A DNA stretch of 64,000 nt from Rikenellaceae bacterium (GTDB lineage Bacteria > Bacteroidota > Bacteroidia > Bacteroidales > Rikenellaceae), in the NCBI GenBank assembly GCA_017442365.1, contig JAFRZW010000004.1:77445-141444 (forward strand), read 5' to 3'. A model generated the notes under the pieces. It made no database searches and had not been told where the DNA came from. It saw only the letters and a list, made by a program, of their open reading frames with translations. Within the stretch, counting starts at the first letter, position 1. Every line of letters begins with the position of its first letter. This document shows, piece by piece, positions 9,047 through 17,513 of the stretch. Position numbers and translations under genes: made by a program.

Positions 9047-10480
9047 TTAAAATTCATCGCGCTCACCTACGAACTTCTCGTCGAAATTGACCAGATAGAT
9101 CTTCTCGGTGGCTCGCGTCAAGGCGGTATAGAGCCATCGCATCAGATCGCGCGTCATCGGCTCATCGCCAAACAACATTCGGTCGATGAACACAGCACTC
9201 CACTGCCCTCCCTGCGCCTTATGGCACGTTACGGCGTATGCAAACTTGATCTGAACGGCGTTATAATAAGGTGAGGCCATTATCTCCTTATAGCGTTTGG
9301 CCTTGCTGCGAATATCCCGATAGTCCTCCTCCACAGCATAGAACAGCCGCGAACTCTCCTCGCGCGTGAGCGAAGGCGACTCGGAGCTGACCGTATCGAG
9401 CAACACTTTACACTCCAATTCGTAATTGTCATAATCGACGAGTTGCAGTATCGCCTCCGCAAAGTGGAATCCATAGAGCTCCTCGAATCGGCGCAAACGA
9501 CGCAGACGAACAATATCTCCATTGGCGATGAAATCCAATTTCGAGTCCTCCTCGCGCTCGGTGAAGTGGTAGTTATTCTTCACCACCATCAGCATATCGC
9601 CACTCTCGATCTCCTCTTCGGCAAAGAGCACCTGACGTCGAATACCTGCATTGAAACGGTTGGCACGCTTGTTTGAACGGGTGATGACGATCGTTTCGTC
9701 CTTACCATAACGCGAATAACACTCCTCGATTTTCTCCATAAACTCTGCGCCCGAAATGGCCTCGAAATCGGCAAACGACATATCGAAACGAGGCGGTTCG
9801 TATATCCCTTTTTCGAGCATACAGCGTGTCAGCGTGGCATTGAACAGAATACCCGAATCCATCTGCTGGCGCACCACCTCATCGAGCGTGCAATACTCTA
9901 CATCGCCATATCGCCCCATATAATCGGGATCGAGCGCAGGGCTACGTTCGTCGCCAATGGGCGGCAGCTGAGCGCTATCTCCCACCAATATCAATCGACA
10001 ACGTTTGCCACTGCGCACGTATGCCACCAAATCGTCGATCAGATTGCCCGTTCCGAAGATCGACCCCTCGCGCGAGAAGTTCGATAGCATTGAAGCCTCA
10101 TCGACGATAAAACAGGCGTCGTGCTCCTTATTTGGAGCCAAAGAGAAGCGTGATTCGTAAGAAGTTGTACTATTTTGACGATAAATGCGTTTATGAACAG
10201 TTTGAGCATTTTGCGAGGCATATCCCGCCAAAACTTTTGCGGCTCGTCCCGTTGGCGCGAGTAGTATTGTTTTGATGTTCAGGTCTTTAAGCGCAGCAAC
10301 AAAGGCAGCTACAAGCGATGTTTTGCCCGTTCCCGCGTAGCCGTTAATGATAAAAATTCGACTAAAATCCGAGTCCAAAAGAAATTCGGAGAATTTTTCT
10401 ACGATTTTTTTTTGCCCAAAAGTTGGTACAAAACCAAAATTTGTGTAAATTTGGGTCGCGATATGTGTGTTAAGCATCAT
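9047..10480 (-). CDS. SF1B DNA helicase/ATPase (Dda/RecD-like)
   Basis: A 477-residue ATP-dependent helicase. Walker A is GYAGTGKTSL near residue 50, motif Ia follows as LLAPTGRAAKVL, Walker B is CFIVDEASML, motif III is LILVGDSAQLPPIG, and the UvrD_C_2-type C-terminal motif is FAYAVTCHKAQGGQWSAVFID with WLYTALTRATEKIYLV. These are the hallmarks of Dda/RecD2-type 5'-3' helicases. The N-terminal extension of RecD2 is missing, so the Dda-like short form fits better. Likely roles are in replication-fork or repair processing. It is transcribed divergently from the gene at 10550. Confidence 0.87.
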   Translation of the reverse strand: MMLNTHIATQIYTNFGFVPTFGQKKIVEKFSEFLLDSDFSRIFIINGYAGTGKTSLVAAFVAALKDLNIKTILLAPTGRAAKVLAGYASQNAQTVHKRIYRQNSTTSYESRFSLAPNKEHDACFIVDEASMLSNFSREGSIFGTGNLIDDLVAYVRSGKRCRLILVGDSAQLPPIGDERSPALDPDYMGRYGDVEYCTLDEVVRQQMDSGILFNATLTRCMLEKGIYEPPRFDMSFADFEAISGAEFMEKIEECYSRYGKDETIVITRSNKRANRFNAGIRRQVLFAEEEIESGDMLMVVKNNYHFTEREEDSKLDFIANGDIVRLRRLRRFEELYGFHFAEAILQLVDYDNYELECKVLLDTVSSESPSLTREESSRLFYAVEEDYRDIRSKAKRYKEIMASPYYNAVQIKFAYAVTCHKAQGGQWSAVFIDRMLFGDEPMTRDLMRWLYTALTRATEKIYLVNFDEKFVGERDEF

Positions 10481-10549
10481 TTCAATCTACTTTTTGTGCT
10501 TTAATGCGTGTGTCCAAAATTTTGTACAAACTTAATAAAATTATAACAA

Positions 10550-11182
10550 ATGAAAAAAGTACTCCAATTGATTCTTGCGATCGTAGTCGTCGCATTAGTT
10601 TATGTTGTTTACCGTCAGGTAGCTACTCCTATCGAGTTCGAGGGTGATAAGAACCGTCGCGAGGCTGTTGTTATCGAGCGCATTAAGGACATTCGTGCTG
10701 CTCAGCGTGCATTCAAGTCGAAGTATCAGCACTTCACCGGTGATTTCGACTCGCTGATCAACTTCGTTCTGAATGACTCGCTCGTTATGGAGCGCAAGCT
10801 CGTTGACGAGGACGACTCGGTTGCTATGGCAGCTTTGAAGGCTAAGAAGATCAAGAACGTCGAGAAGTTCTCGATGGCTGTTATCGACACCATCTTCTCG
10901 CCTAAGAAACTCACTGAGCAGGACGTTCGTAATTTCCGTTATATCCCCGGTACGGGCAATCAGGCTGAGTTCATTATGGCGGCTGGTAACGTAACCGTTG
11001 GTAACGTTCCCGTTCCCGTAATGGTTTGCAAGGCTCCCTACAAGCTCTTCCTCGACACTGTTAAGTATCGTCAGGAGTTGATCAACCTTATCGACGAGTG
11101 CAAGAACATCTACAACAAGTACCCCGGTATTAAGGTAGGTGATTTGGAGCAGCCCAACAATGAGGCAGGTAACTGGGAGTAA
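10550..11182 (+). CDS. Conserved membrane-anchored protein of unknown function
   Basis: A 210-residue protein with one N-terminal hydrophobic helix (residues 4-22) preceded by KK, so anchored in the inner membrane with the rest outside. The following part is hydrophilic and helical (IKDIRAAQRAFKSKYQHFTGDFDSLINFVLND), loosely like pilin-type stalk proteins, though no prepilin peptidase site is clear. It heads a tight plus-strand cluster with the DUF3822 gene and rsmD; the same kind of protein is common in Bacteroidales. The strong preference for frequent codons suggests good expression. I cannot assign a function. Confidence 0.8.
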   Translation: MKKVLQLILAIVVVALVYVVYRQVATPIEFEGDKNRREAVVIERIKDIRAAQRAFKSKYQHFTGDFDSLINFVLNDSLVMERKLVDEDDSVAMAALKAKKIKNVEKFSMAVIDTIFSPKKLTEQDVRNFRYIPGTGNQAEFIMAAGNVTVGNVPVPVMVCKAPYKLFLDTVKYRQELINLIDECKNIYNKYPGIKVGDLEQPNNEAGNWE

Positions 11183-11204
11183 TCCTTCGCCATCTGCGAA
11201 CAGA

Positions 11205-11795
11205 ATGTCCATTCAGCTCACGTTGAGTGGACATTCTTTTTCGCGCTCTGAATTGCCGCGATTGTCGAGCCGCGATGAGCGTACGGTCGAGATTGAGATC
11301 ATTACCGATCGCGTAATGCTCGCTCCGACGGAGATTGTTGATGAACAGAAGGCAACGGAGCTGATGCAGATTGCGGGATTCCACCTGCAAGAAGAGGATC
11401 AGGTGGTTGTGGTGCGCGAGGAGAAGACGAATGTGGTTGCATTGATGGCTCTGCCGCGCGTGTTGCTCGCAACCATCGAGGATCGATATGGGCGTCGGGC
11501 CGAGCTGACTACCCCGCTACTGCGTTCGCGTCTGTGCACCGAGCCGACAGCGTGGTTCTATATGGTAGACGACCATATATATATAAAGGTATGGAGCGAA
11601 GGTCGGTTGCGCGTGGCAGAGGCTTTGCCTCGCAAAAAGGCCGAAGATGTGCTCTACTACGCTTCGGTGCTCGATAGACAATTCGACTTGAATGGATTCC
11701 GAGTGGTAGTTTCAGGAGTCAAAGCGGTTGAGAGCGAAGTACGTGCGACAACCAAGTTATTGAATAAATTTTACAAAAAGGTAGTATGCGAATAA
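11205..11795 (+). CDS. DUF3822 family protein
   Basis: A 196-residue protein if started at the ATG at 11205 (MSIQLTLSGHSFSRSEL); upstream in-frame starts would overlap the preceding gene. The N-terminal LSGHSFSRSEL and the central ARG-like segment ending FYMVDDHIYIKVW match DUF3822, an actin-fold-like family known from Bacteroidota beside rsmD. The 3' end overlaps rsmD by 10 bases, so the two are coupled. No catalytic residue can be named. A link to rRNA methylation or ribosome assembly is suggested only by the conserved neighbour. Confidence 0.75.
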   Translation: MSIQLTLSGHSFSRSELPRLSSRDERTVEIEIITDRVMLAPTEIVDEQKATELMQIAGFHLQEEDQVVVVREEKTNVVALMALPRVLLATIEDRYGRRAELTTPLLRSRLCTEPTAWFYMVDDHIYIKVWSEGRLRVAEALPRKKAEDVLYYASVLDRQFDLNGFRVVVSGVKAVESEVRATTKLLNKFYKKVVCE

Positions 11796-12319
11796 TCAGC
11801 GGTACGCATCGTGGGCGAGTGATCAATCCGCCCAACAATCTCAGAGCCAGACCTACGACAGATTTTGCGAAGGAGAATCTGTTCAACGTGCTGGGTAATA
11901 TGATCGACTTTGAGGAGTGCGATGTGCTTGATCTGTTTGCAGGTACGGGCTCGATCAGCTATGAATTTTGTTCGCGTGGAGCAAAGAGCGTAACCTCGGT
12001 CGAAGTGAATAACGTGCACTACAATTTCATCAAACGCACCGCTGCGGAGTTGGGTTTTCGCCAGATGTACCCAACTCGTGCCAATGTATTTCTCTACTTG
12101 AAGAGTTGCCCCAAGCAGTTCGACGTGATCTTCTCGGACGCTCCGTATGATCTCGAAGGCAGCGAGGAGGTGATCAAATTAGTATTCGAGCGAAACTTGC
12201 TGCGCGAGGGAGGACTGCTTATCTTCGAACACCCGAAGGGACAGGATTACTCATCGCACCCACAATTCGAGCAGCAGCGTAGCTACGGCAGTGTGCAGTT
12301 TGCATTCTTTCGCAAATAA
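11786..12319 (+). CDS. rsmD: 16S rRNA (guanine(966)-N(2))-methyltransferase RsmD
   Basis: Methylates N2 of G966 in 16S rRNA on the 30S subunit. The 177-residue length is typical. The N-terminus MRIISGTHRGRVINPP and RPTTDFAKENLFNVL are standard RsmD landmarks, and the SAM-binding motif I is LDLFAGTGSISYEF. Motif IV, normally (D/N)PP(F/Y), reads D118-A119-P120-Y121, an unusual first-proline change. The start overlaps the DUF3822 gene. A strong hairpin terminator follows. Confidence 0.9.
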   Translation: MRIISGTHRGRVINPPNNLRARPTTDFAKENLFNVLGNMIDFEECDVLDLFAGTGSISYEFCSRGAKSVTSVEVNNVHYNFIKRTAAELGFRQMYPTRANVFLYLKSCPKQFDVIFSDAPYDLEGSEEVIKLVFERNLLREGGLLIFEHPKGQDYSSHPQFEQQRSYGSVQFAFFRK

Positions 12320-12333
12320 ACGGTTGTAGGACG

Positions 12334-12380
12334 ATATAAAAGACGGTCGGTATGAGTGCAATACCGACCGTCTTTTATAT
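12334..12380. terminator. Terminator downstream of rsmD
   Basis: A 20-base arm at 12334-12353 is perfectly complementary to 12361-12380 around a 7-base loop; the stem core is GACGGTCGGTAT/ATACCGACCGTC with A/T flanks, so it can work in both directions. Confidence 0.88.
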
Positions 12381-12450
12381 TGTATTGTGTTCGATAGGGG
12401 CACTGTTTTTGCAAGATACGCCAAAGAGTTGAATTTATTAAATACGCGTT

Positions 12451-12708
12451 ATGACTATGTTTTTTCTTTGGTATCTTCTGATAGGATTGGTGGCAGGTTG
12501 GATCGCCAATATGATTGTAAAAGGCCACGGAGCAGGGTTTTGGATCAATTTGCTGGTGGGTATTGTCGGCGGATTTTTGGGTGGTTGGCTCTTTTCGCTG
12601 TTTGGAATTTTTGCGGTTGGCACGTTTGGCAGTATCATAATGTCGATTGTTGGAGCGATTGTACTGCTGTGGATCGCGGCTCTCATTCGCCCTGCACACC
12701 GCGATTAA
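12451..12708 (+). CDS. GlsB/YeaQ/YmgE-type small membrane protein
   Basis: An 85-residue protein with three hydrophobic helices and the family motif GLVAGWIANMIVKGHGAGFWINLLVGIVGGFLGG. The family is called transglycosylase-associated, but an enzymatic role is unproven; members are often stress-induced. The gene lies alone between two terminators. Start MTMFFLWYLL is the first ATG. Confidence 0.85.
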   Translation: MTMFFLWYLLIGLVAGWIANMIVKGHGAGFWINLLVGIVGGFLGGWLFSLFGIFAVGTFGSIIMSIVGAIVLLWIAALIRPAHRD

Positions 12709-12741
12709 GGTCCGAAAGCGATACCCAATCGTTGGAAAATC

Positions 12742-12772
12742 ATACCCATACATTTTATGTGTGGGTATTTTT
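12742..12772 (+). terminator. Terminator of the YeaQ-type gene
   Basis: ATACCCATAC (12742-12751) pairs with GTGTGGGTAT (12759-12768, one G-T pair) followed by TTTTT. Confidence 0.8.
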
Positions 12773-12792
12773 ACTTATTTAGGGCGTAAATA

Positions 12793-12823
12793 ATTGAAAA
12801 ATAGCCAAATTTTGTTATCTTTG
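12793..12823 (+). promoter_or_regulatory. nspC promoter
   Basis: TTG (12793-12795), 20 bases, TATCTTTG (12816-12823): full consensus. The leader to the ATG at 12852 is about 20 bases. Confidence 0.75.
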
Positions 12824-12851
12824 CAGGATAACAAAAAGCTATAAACAGCCA

Positions 12852-13982
12852 ATGATTGATTTCAGCAAAGTACCCTCGCCGTGCTATGTGCTTGATGAGC
12901 AGTTGCTCGCACACAATATGGAGGTCATTGACCGAGTACGTAAAGCAACGGGAGTGGAGATCATCGTTGCACTCAAAGCGTGTGCAATGTGGAGCATATT
13001 CCCAACGCTTGCCAAACACTCCGACGGAGCAACAGCCTCGTCGGCAGCTGAGGCTCGTTTGGTAATGGAGGAGTATGGTCAGATGGCACATACATACGCT
13101 CCGACCTATACCGATCGCTCGTTTGCCGAGATCTTGCAGTGTAGCAGCCACATTACGTTCAATTCACTTGGTCAGTTCAATCGTTTCGGTGCACAGGCAT
13201 TGTTGCGTGGAATTTCGTGCGGATTGCGTATCAATCCCGAATATTCACCGGTCGAAACGGATCTCTACAACCCTTGCGTCGAAGGCTCGCGTTTGGGTAT
13301 TCGCAAAGAAGAGATGAGCGAATTGCCTGCGGGCATCGAGGGTCTGCACTTCCACGTTCTGTGCGAATCGCGTCCGCAGCACCTGCGATTGGCATTGGAG
13401 GCTGTCGAGAAACATTTTGGACATCTGTTGCCGCAAATCAAGTGGCTCAATATGGGCGGCGGACACCTGATGACTCACGCCGAGTACGATTGCGACGAGT
13501 TGATTGCCGTGCTCAATGATTTCAGAGCACGCCACCCGCATCTTCGTCTGATACTTGAACCTGGCAGCGCATTCACTTGGCGCACAGGCTATTTGGTTTC
13601 GACTGTCGAGGACGTGATTCGCAGTGGCGGCTTCAATACTGCGATGCTCGATGTGTCGTTTGCGTGTCATATGCCCGACTGCTTGGAGATGCCCTACAAG
13701 CCTGCAATCATAGGCGCACACGACCCCGAGGAGGGTGAGCGCAAGTGGCGAATGGGAGGCAACAGCTGTTTGGCGGGCGACTTCTATGGTGATTGGGCAT
13801 TTGATGTTGAGCCGAAGATTGGCGACCGCGTGGTGTTCGAGGATATGATCCACTATACAATGGTCAAGACAACGATGTTCAATGGCGTTGAACACCCCTC
13901 GATTGCAATTTGGCACAAGGACGATAAGCTCGAAGTTGTGCGCAAATTCGGCTACGAGGACTACCGCGACCGAATGTCGTAG
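12852..13982 (+). CDS. nspC: Carboxynorspermidine/carboxyspermidine decarboxylase
   Basis: PLP enzyme of the alanine-racemase fold that removes CO2 from carboxy(nor)spermidine, the last step of the aspartate-semialdehyde route to spermidine used by many Bacteroidota. The 376-residue length fits. The Schiff-base lysine is K42 in VALKACAMW; HFHVLCES and WLNMGGGHLMT are the phosphate-binding and NspC-specific segments, and LEPGSAF, SFACHMPDCLEMPYKP and GNSCLAGDFYG complete the active site. The partner dehydrogenase lies about 9 kb away at 22853. Cysteate synthase follows after 55 bases, probably in the same transcript. Confidence 0.92.
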   Translation: MIDFSKVPSPCYVLDEQLLAHNMEVIDRVRKATGVEIIVALKACAMWSIFPTLAKHSDGATASSAAEARLVMEEYGQMAHTYAPTYTDRSFAEILQCSSHITFNSLGQFNRFGAQALLRGISCGLRINPEYSPVETDLYNPCVEGSRLGIRKEEMSELPAGIEGLHFHVLCESRPQHLRLALEAVEKHFGHLLPQIKWLNMGGGHLMTHAEYDCDELIAVLNDFRARHPHLRLILEPGSAFTWRTGYLVSTVEDVIRSGGFNTAMLDVSFACHMPDCLEMPYKPAIIGAHDPEEGERKWRMGGNSCLAGDFYGDWAFDVEPKIGDRVVFEDMIHYTMVKTTMFNGVEHPSIAIWHKDDKLEVVRKFGYEDYRDRMS

Positions 13983-14037
13983 AAGATTGATATGTAATTA
14001 AACAAAAACATTAAATAACAACCGAAACAAAAAAGAA

Positions 14038-15330
14038 ATGGAAGAATTTAAGCCTACTCAGTATACCTTGCAGTGTGTGGCTACGGGTCGCGAATTTGAG
14101 GACACTGGCTGGGTATTAGACGACAAAGAGTGCAAATCGCCGTCGTTGGTCCGTGCTATCTATGCAAAGAAGCAGATCGAGGTACGCGACAACAGCTACG
14201 GCATCTATAAATTCGCAGATTGGCTGCCCATTAGCCGTATGCTTGAAGGCTCGTGCGCACCTGTAACCTATCGCAGTAAGGGTTTGGCTGAGGCTCTCGG
14301 GTTGAAGAACCTCTACATCACCTTCAATGGTTACAATCCCGCTATTGGTGCCAAGATGACCACCTGCTCGTTCAAAGAGACTGAGGCATACTCGGTTTGC
14401 GGACGCATTGACCCTAAGAACGATAAGATTCTGGTAGTTGCGTCGGCGGGCAATACCGCACGTGCATTTGCTAAGGTTTGCTCGGATAACAATATTCCGC
14501 TGCTGCTGAGTGTTCCGGCGGACAATCTGTCGGCTCTGTGGTTTGAGAAGCCGCTGAATCCCTGCGTTAAACTCATTTCGTGCGAGAATGGTGGCGACTA
14601 TTTCGACGCTATCCACCTGAGTAACTTGGCTTTGAAGTCGAAGAAGTTCTACGCTGAGGGTGGCGCAAAGAATATCGCTCGTCGTGATGGTATGGCAACC
14701 ACAATGCTCTCAGCCACGACAACAATCGGCCAGATTCCCGACTACTATTTCCAGGCAGTCGGTAGCGGTACGGGCGCAATTGCAGCGTGGGAGGCTAATA
14801 TGCGACTGATCGAGGACGGACGTTTCGGTACGACCAAGACGAAATTGATGGTATCGCAGAATGCTCCGTTTGTTCCGATGTATGATGCGTGGCGTGTCGA
14901 TTCGCGCGAGATGTTGCCCTACGAGGATAATAAGGCTCGCCGCGACGCTGAGATTATCAATGCAAAGGTACTGTCGAATCGCAAACCACCCTACGGCATT
15001 ATCGGTGGTCTGTACGACGCTCTGAAAGATACTGATGGCGAGATATTTGCAATCACCAATGCTGCGGCTAAGAAGGCTGCTGAGTTGTTCGAGCAGACCG
15101 AAGGTTGCGATATCTATTCGGCAGCTGCGGTTGCCACAGCATCGCTTATCAAGGCTGTTGCTGACGGCAAAGTCGATAAGGAGAAGATCGTTATGCTCAA
15201 TATCACCGGCGGTGGCGAGCGCAAGGCACAGGAGGGCAAGGAGTTGTGGTATCTGAAACCCACCCACGTTTTCTCGCTTACGCCCGATGAGGCCGACGTG
15301 ATTGCCAAGGTCGAAGAGATGTTCCAATAA
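14038..15330 (+). CDS. Cysteate synthase (threonine-synthase family)
   Basis: A 430-residue PLP fold-type II enzyme. It has an N-terminal segment with CVATGREFEDTGWVL, the PLP lysine K113 in TTCSFKETEA, the phosphate-binding-type SAGNTARAF, and GGGERKAQEGKELWYLKP at the end. The pattern matches the threonine-synthase-like family annotated as cysteate synthase, which makes L-cysteate from O-phosphoserine and sulfite. In Bacteroidota such enzymes feed sulfonolipid (capnine/sulfobacin) synthesis; in methanogens, coenzyme M. No other sulfonolipid gene is in the window, so the lipid role is inferred. A true threonine synthase is the main alternative. The gene follows nspC and precedes manA on the same strand. 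Confidence 0.72.
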   Translation: MEEFKPTQYTLQCVATGREFEDTGWVLDDKECKSPSLVRAIYAKKQIEVRDNSYGIYKFADWLPISRMLEGSCAPVTYRSKGLAEALGLKNLYITFNGYNPAIGAKMTTCSFKETEAYSVCGRIDPKNDKILVVASAGNTARAFAKVCSDNNIPLLLSVPADNLSALWFEKPLNPCVKLISCENGGDYFDAIHLSNLALKSKKFYAEGGAKNIARRDGMATTMLSATTTIGQIPDYYFQAVGSGTGAIAAWEANMRLIEDGRFGTTKTKLMVSQNAPFVPMYDAWRVDSREMLPYEDNKARRDAEIINAKVLSNRKPPYGIIGGLYDALKDTDGEIFAITNAAAKKAAELFEQTEGCDIYSAAAVATASLIKAVADGKVDKEKIVMLNITGGGERKAQEGKELWYLKPTHVFSLTPDEADVIAKVEEMFQ

Positions 15331-15374
15331 ATCAAATAGATATACACAATTTTATACTACATATTCAATAAATA

Positions 15375-16349
15375 ATGCTCTATCCGTTACGATTCCGCCC
15401 TCGTCTAAAACCTCGCATTTGGGGAGGTTCGACGCTCATTGCCAAAAAAGGCAAGGGCTTGCGTATTGACCGTAGCCGCCAATACGGCGAAAGCTGGGAT
15501 TTGTCGGGACTGCGTGGCGATCTGTCGATCGTTAGCAATGGAATGCTCAAAGGCAATAATATCGAGGAGCTAATCGAGGTCTATATGGGTGATCTGGTTG
15601 GCGAGAAGAACTTCGAACGCTTTGGAGTTGAGTTTCCGTTGCTGATTAAGATGCTCGATGCACAAGATACGTTGTCGATTCAGGTGCACCCAAATGATGA
15701 GATCGCTGCCGAGCGACACGATTCGTACGGCAAGAGCGAGATGTGGTATATCACTGATTGTGAGCAAGGTGCGTCGATTTATGTCGGCTTCAAGCGCCCT
15801 GTTTCGCGTGAGGAGTTTATCGATGCGGTAATCACCAATCGACTGCCCGAACTGCTCAACCGCTATGAGGTTAAGCGTGGCGATGTCTATTTCATTCCTG
15901 CGGGCACGATTCACACGATCGGCAAGGGAATCGAGTTGATAGAGATTCAACAGACGTCTGATATAACCTATCGCGTATATGATTGGGATAGAGTGGATTC
16001 CGAGGGTCGTCCGCGTGAATTACATACAGCTCTGGCTATCGATGCGATTGACTTCGATAGCGACGAAGAGTATGTGCTCACGAAGTCGCCTGAGGTTAAT
16101 TCATCGGTTGAGTTGATCAAGCGTGAGCAGTTCACTGCCAATCTGTTAGCAATTGATGGCGAATATACTCGCGTGTTGGCGGCTCTCGACACTTTTGTGG
16201 TCTATATTGTGGCAGAGGGCGAGTTGCAAATTGAGGCAGAAAATCACTCTGAGAAGCTCGCTGTGGGCGAATTGGTGTTGATCCCGGCAGAGGTGAATGA
16301 GGTTACGATTAAAGGCAAGGGGCGCTTGTTGGAGGCGTACGTTGAGTAA
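15375..16349 (+). CDS. manA: Mannose-6-phosphate isomerase, class I
   Basis: Zinc-dependent interconversion of fructose 6-phosphate and mannose 6-phosphate, supplying GDP-mannose/fucose routes or mannose use. The 324-residue cupin protein begins LYPLRFRPRLKPRIWGG and carries the zinc ligands in QVHPNDEIA, GKSEMWYI and PAGTIHTIGKG. Length fits the short Bacteroidota/Firmicutes form. It lies 44 bases after the cysteate synthase gene and ends at a strong terminator. Confidence 0.93.
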   Translation: MLYPLRFRPRLKPRIWGGSTLIAKKGKGLRIDRSRQYGESWDLSGLRGDLSIVSNGMLKGNNIEELIEVYMGDLVGEKNFERFGVEFPLLIKMLDAQDTLSIQVHPNDEIAAERHDSYGKSEMWYITDCEQGASIYVGFKRPVSREEFIDAVITNRLPELLNRYEVKRGDVYFIPAGTIHTIGKGIELIEIQQTSDITYRVYDWDRVDSEGRPRELHTALAIDAIDFDSDEEYVLTKSPEVNSSVELIKREQFTANLLAIDGEYTRVLAALDTFVVYIVAEGELQIEAENHSEKLAVGELVLIPAEVNEVTIKGKGRLLEAYVE

Positions 16350-16372
16350 GGCTATCGACCGAAATTATGTGT

Positions 16373-16406
16373 AAAGAGCGTTTCCTGCGGGGTAACGCTC
16401 TTTTTT
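16373..16406 (+). terminator. Terminator after manA
   Basis: AAAGAGCGTT (16373-16382) pairs with AACGCTCTTT (16394-16403) and ends in TTTTTT. Confidence 0.85.
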
Positions 16407-16419
16407 CGCGCGAAAATAT

Positions 16420-16427
16420 TATCTTTG
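16420..16427 (+). promoter_or_regulatory. -7 element of the exported-protein gene at 16454
   Basis: TATCTTTG, consensus TAnnTTTG, 26 bases upstream of the chosen start. The -33 region is occupied by the preceding terminator T-run and has no clear TTG. Confidence 0.5.
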
Positions 16428-16453
16428 CATAAATGATTCAATCGATACTGATA

Positions 16454-17449
16454 ATGAAACGACTCGTGTTAAGCCTCTGTTTTGTATTTGCGATGGTTGC
16501 GACAGCCACAGCTCAGGATTTTCGTGTGCGCATAGTTAATCATCTGCAAATGCCTATCTCATACGCAGTTATAACTATCGAAGGTGCGCCACGTGCTGTT
16601 ACCGATATCAACGGAGAGGTCGAAATAGACTATCGTCGCATTCGCCCCGAGTATCGACTCGCAGCGCACGCGGTAGGCTATCAAAGTGTCGAGCGCGAAA
16701 TTGGGCAAGAGGGAATGACATCGGGCGAAATAGAGTTTCAACTGCCGCTGAATGAGGGTATTGTTGCCGATACTGATGTCGATCAGACTTCTGACCAAAT
16801 ACGCGAAATGTTCGAAAAAGCGGCTGGCGAATCAATGGCAATGGACTTTAATTGTACGCTCGCAAGCGCGTTCGAGTTTGAGTATATGGGACATAAAGCG
16901 TCAGGTGAGTTCTCGGTGGAAAACTTGGTGGATAGCAATGAGTTAGAATATTTCCGCGAGAAGGGTTGGTGCCATCTGCCTATCGATATTCGAATGAACG
17001 AAGGGAGCTCGTCGAGCGTAATTCACAAACTCGATGAGTCGATCCATTACGCGCTTTCGGAGCTGAATTTTGCCATTGCAGCAATTGGCCACAATCGCCA
17101 TTTCTACAAATATCGCCCCGATTACGCTCTGCTTGGCACTAACGCCAATGGGTCGTTGCAATACTATCGAATTTCGTTTCCGATGCTTGCGACTAAGGCC
17201 ACCCAAATTGTAGCTGAGGTTGATATGGCGCAACAACAGATAACCTCAATTAAAATATTAATTAGCGATCGTAACACATCTATAATTAAGCATATATCAT
17301 CGAACGTAGAGCCAATACTACCCTCAAAAAAGAGCAAAATTCCCGCCCTCTGTCCTAAGGATTTGGCATACAACTACTCAACACGATACGCTCAGCTTAC
17401 AATGCAGCTTAATGAGGTTGTGATTACTCCTTCGGACAAAAAGAGATAA
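16454..17449 (+). CDS. Exported carboxypeptidase-regulatory-like domain protein
   Basis: A 331-residue protein from MKRLVLSLCF (an in-frame ATG at 16433 would add seven residues ahead of the signal peptide). Signal peptide to about residue 21, ending ATATAQ. Then a beta-sandwich of the CarboxypepD_reg-like type (FRVRIVNHLQMPISYAVITIEGAPRAVTDINGEVEID), followed by an unassigned region of about 200 residues rich in charged and aromatic residues. The N-terminal pattern resembles DUF5686/CarboxypepD_reg-like exported proteins of Bacteroidota, but the length is shorter and no TonB plug is present. Function unknown. Confidence 0.78.
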   Translation: MKRLVLSLCFVFAMVATATAQDFRVRIVNHLQMPISYAVITIEGAPRAVTDINGEVEIDYRRIRPEYRLAAHAVGYQSVEREIGQEGMTSGEIEFQLPLNEGIVADTDVDQTSDQIREMFEKAAGESMAMDFNCTLASAFEFEYMGHKASGEFSVENLVDSNELEYFREKGWCHLPIDIRMNEGSSSSVIHKLDESIHYALSELNFAIAAIGHNRHFYKYRPDYALLGTNANGSLQYYRISFPMLATKATQIVAEVDMAQQQITSIKILISDRNTSIIKHISSNVEPILPSKKSKIPALCPKDLAYNYSTRYAQLTMQLNEVVITPSDKKR

Positions 17450-17513
17450 CTCTCGTCGCTCGATTCGGTGCGCTTATTGCTTATAGTCGGTTCATAAGAA
17501 ACGATAATAAGCT

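Noticed and set aside
14038..15330. Plain threonine synthase
   Set aside because: Lacks the usual threonine synthase N-terminal pattern and hom/thrB context; the cysteate synthase subgroup fits better, though not proven.
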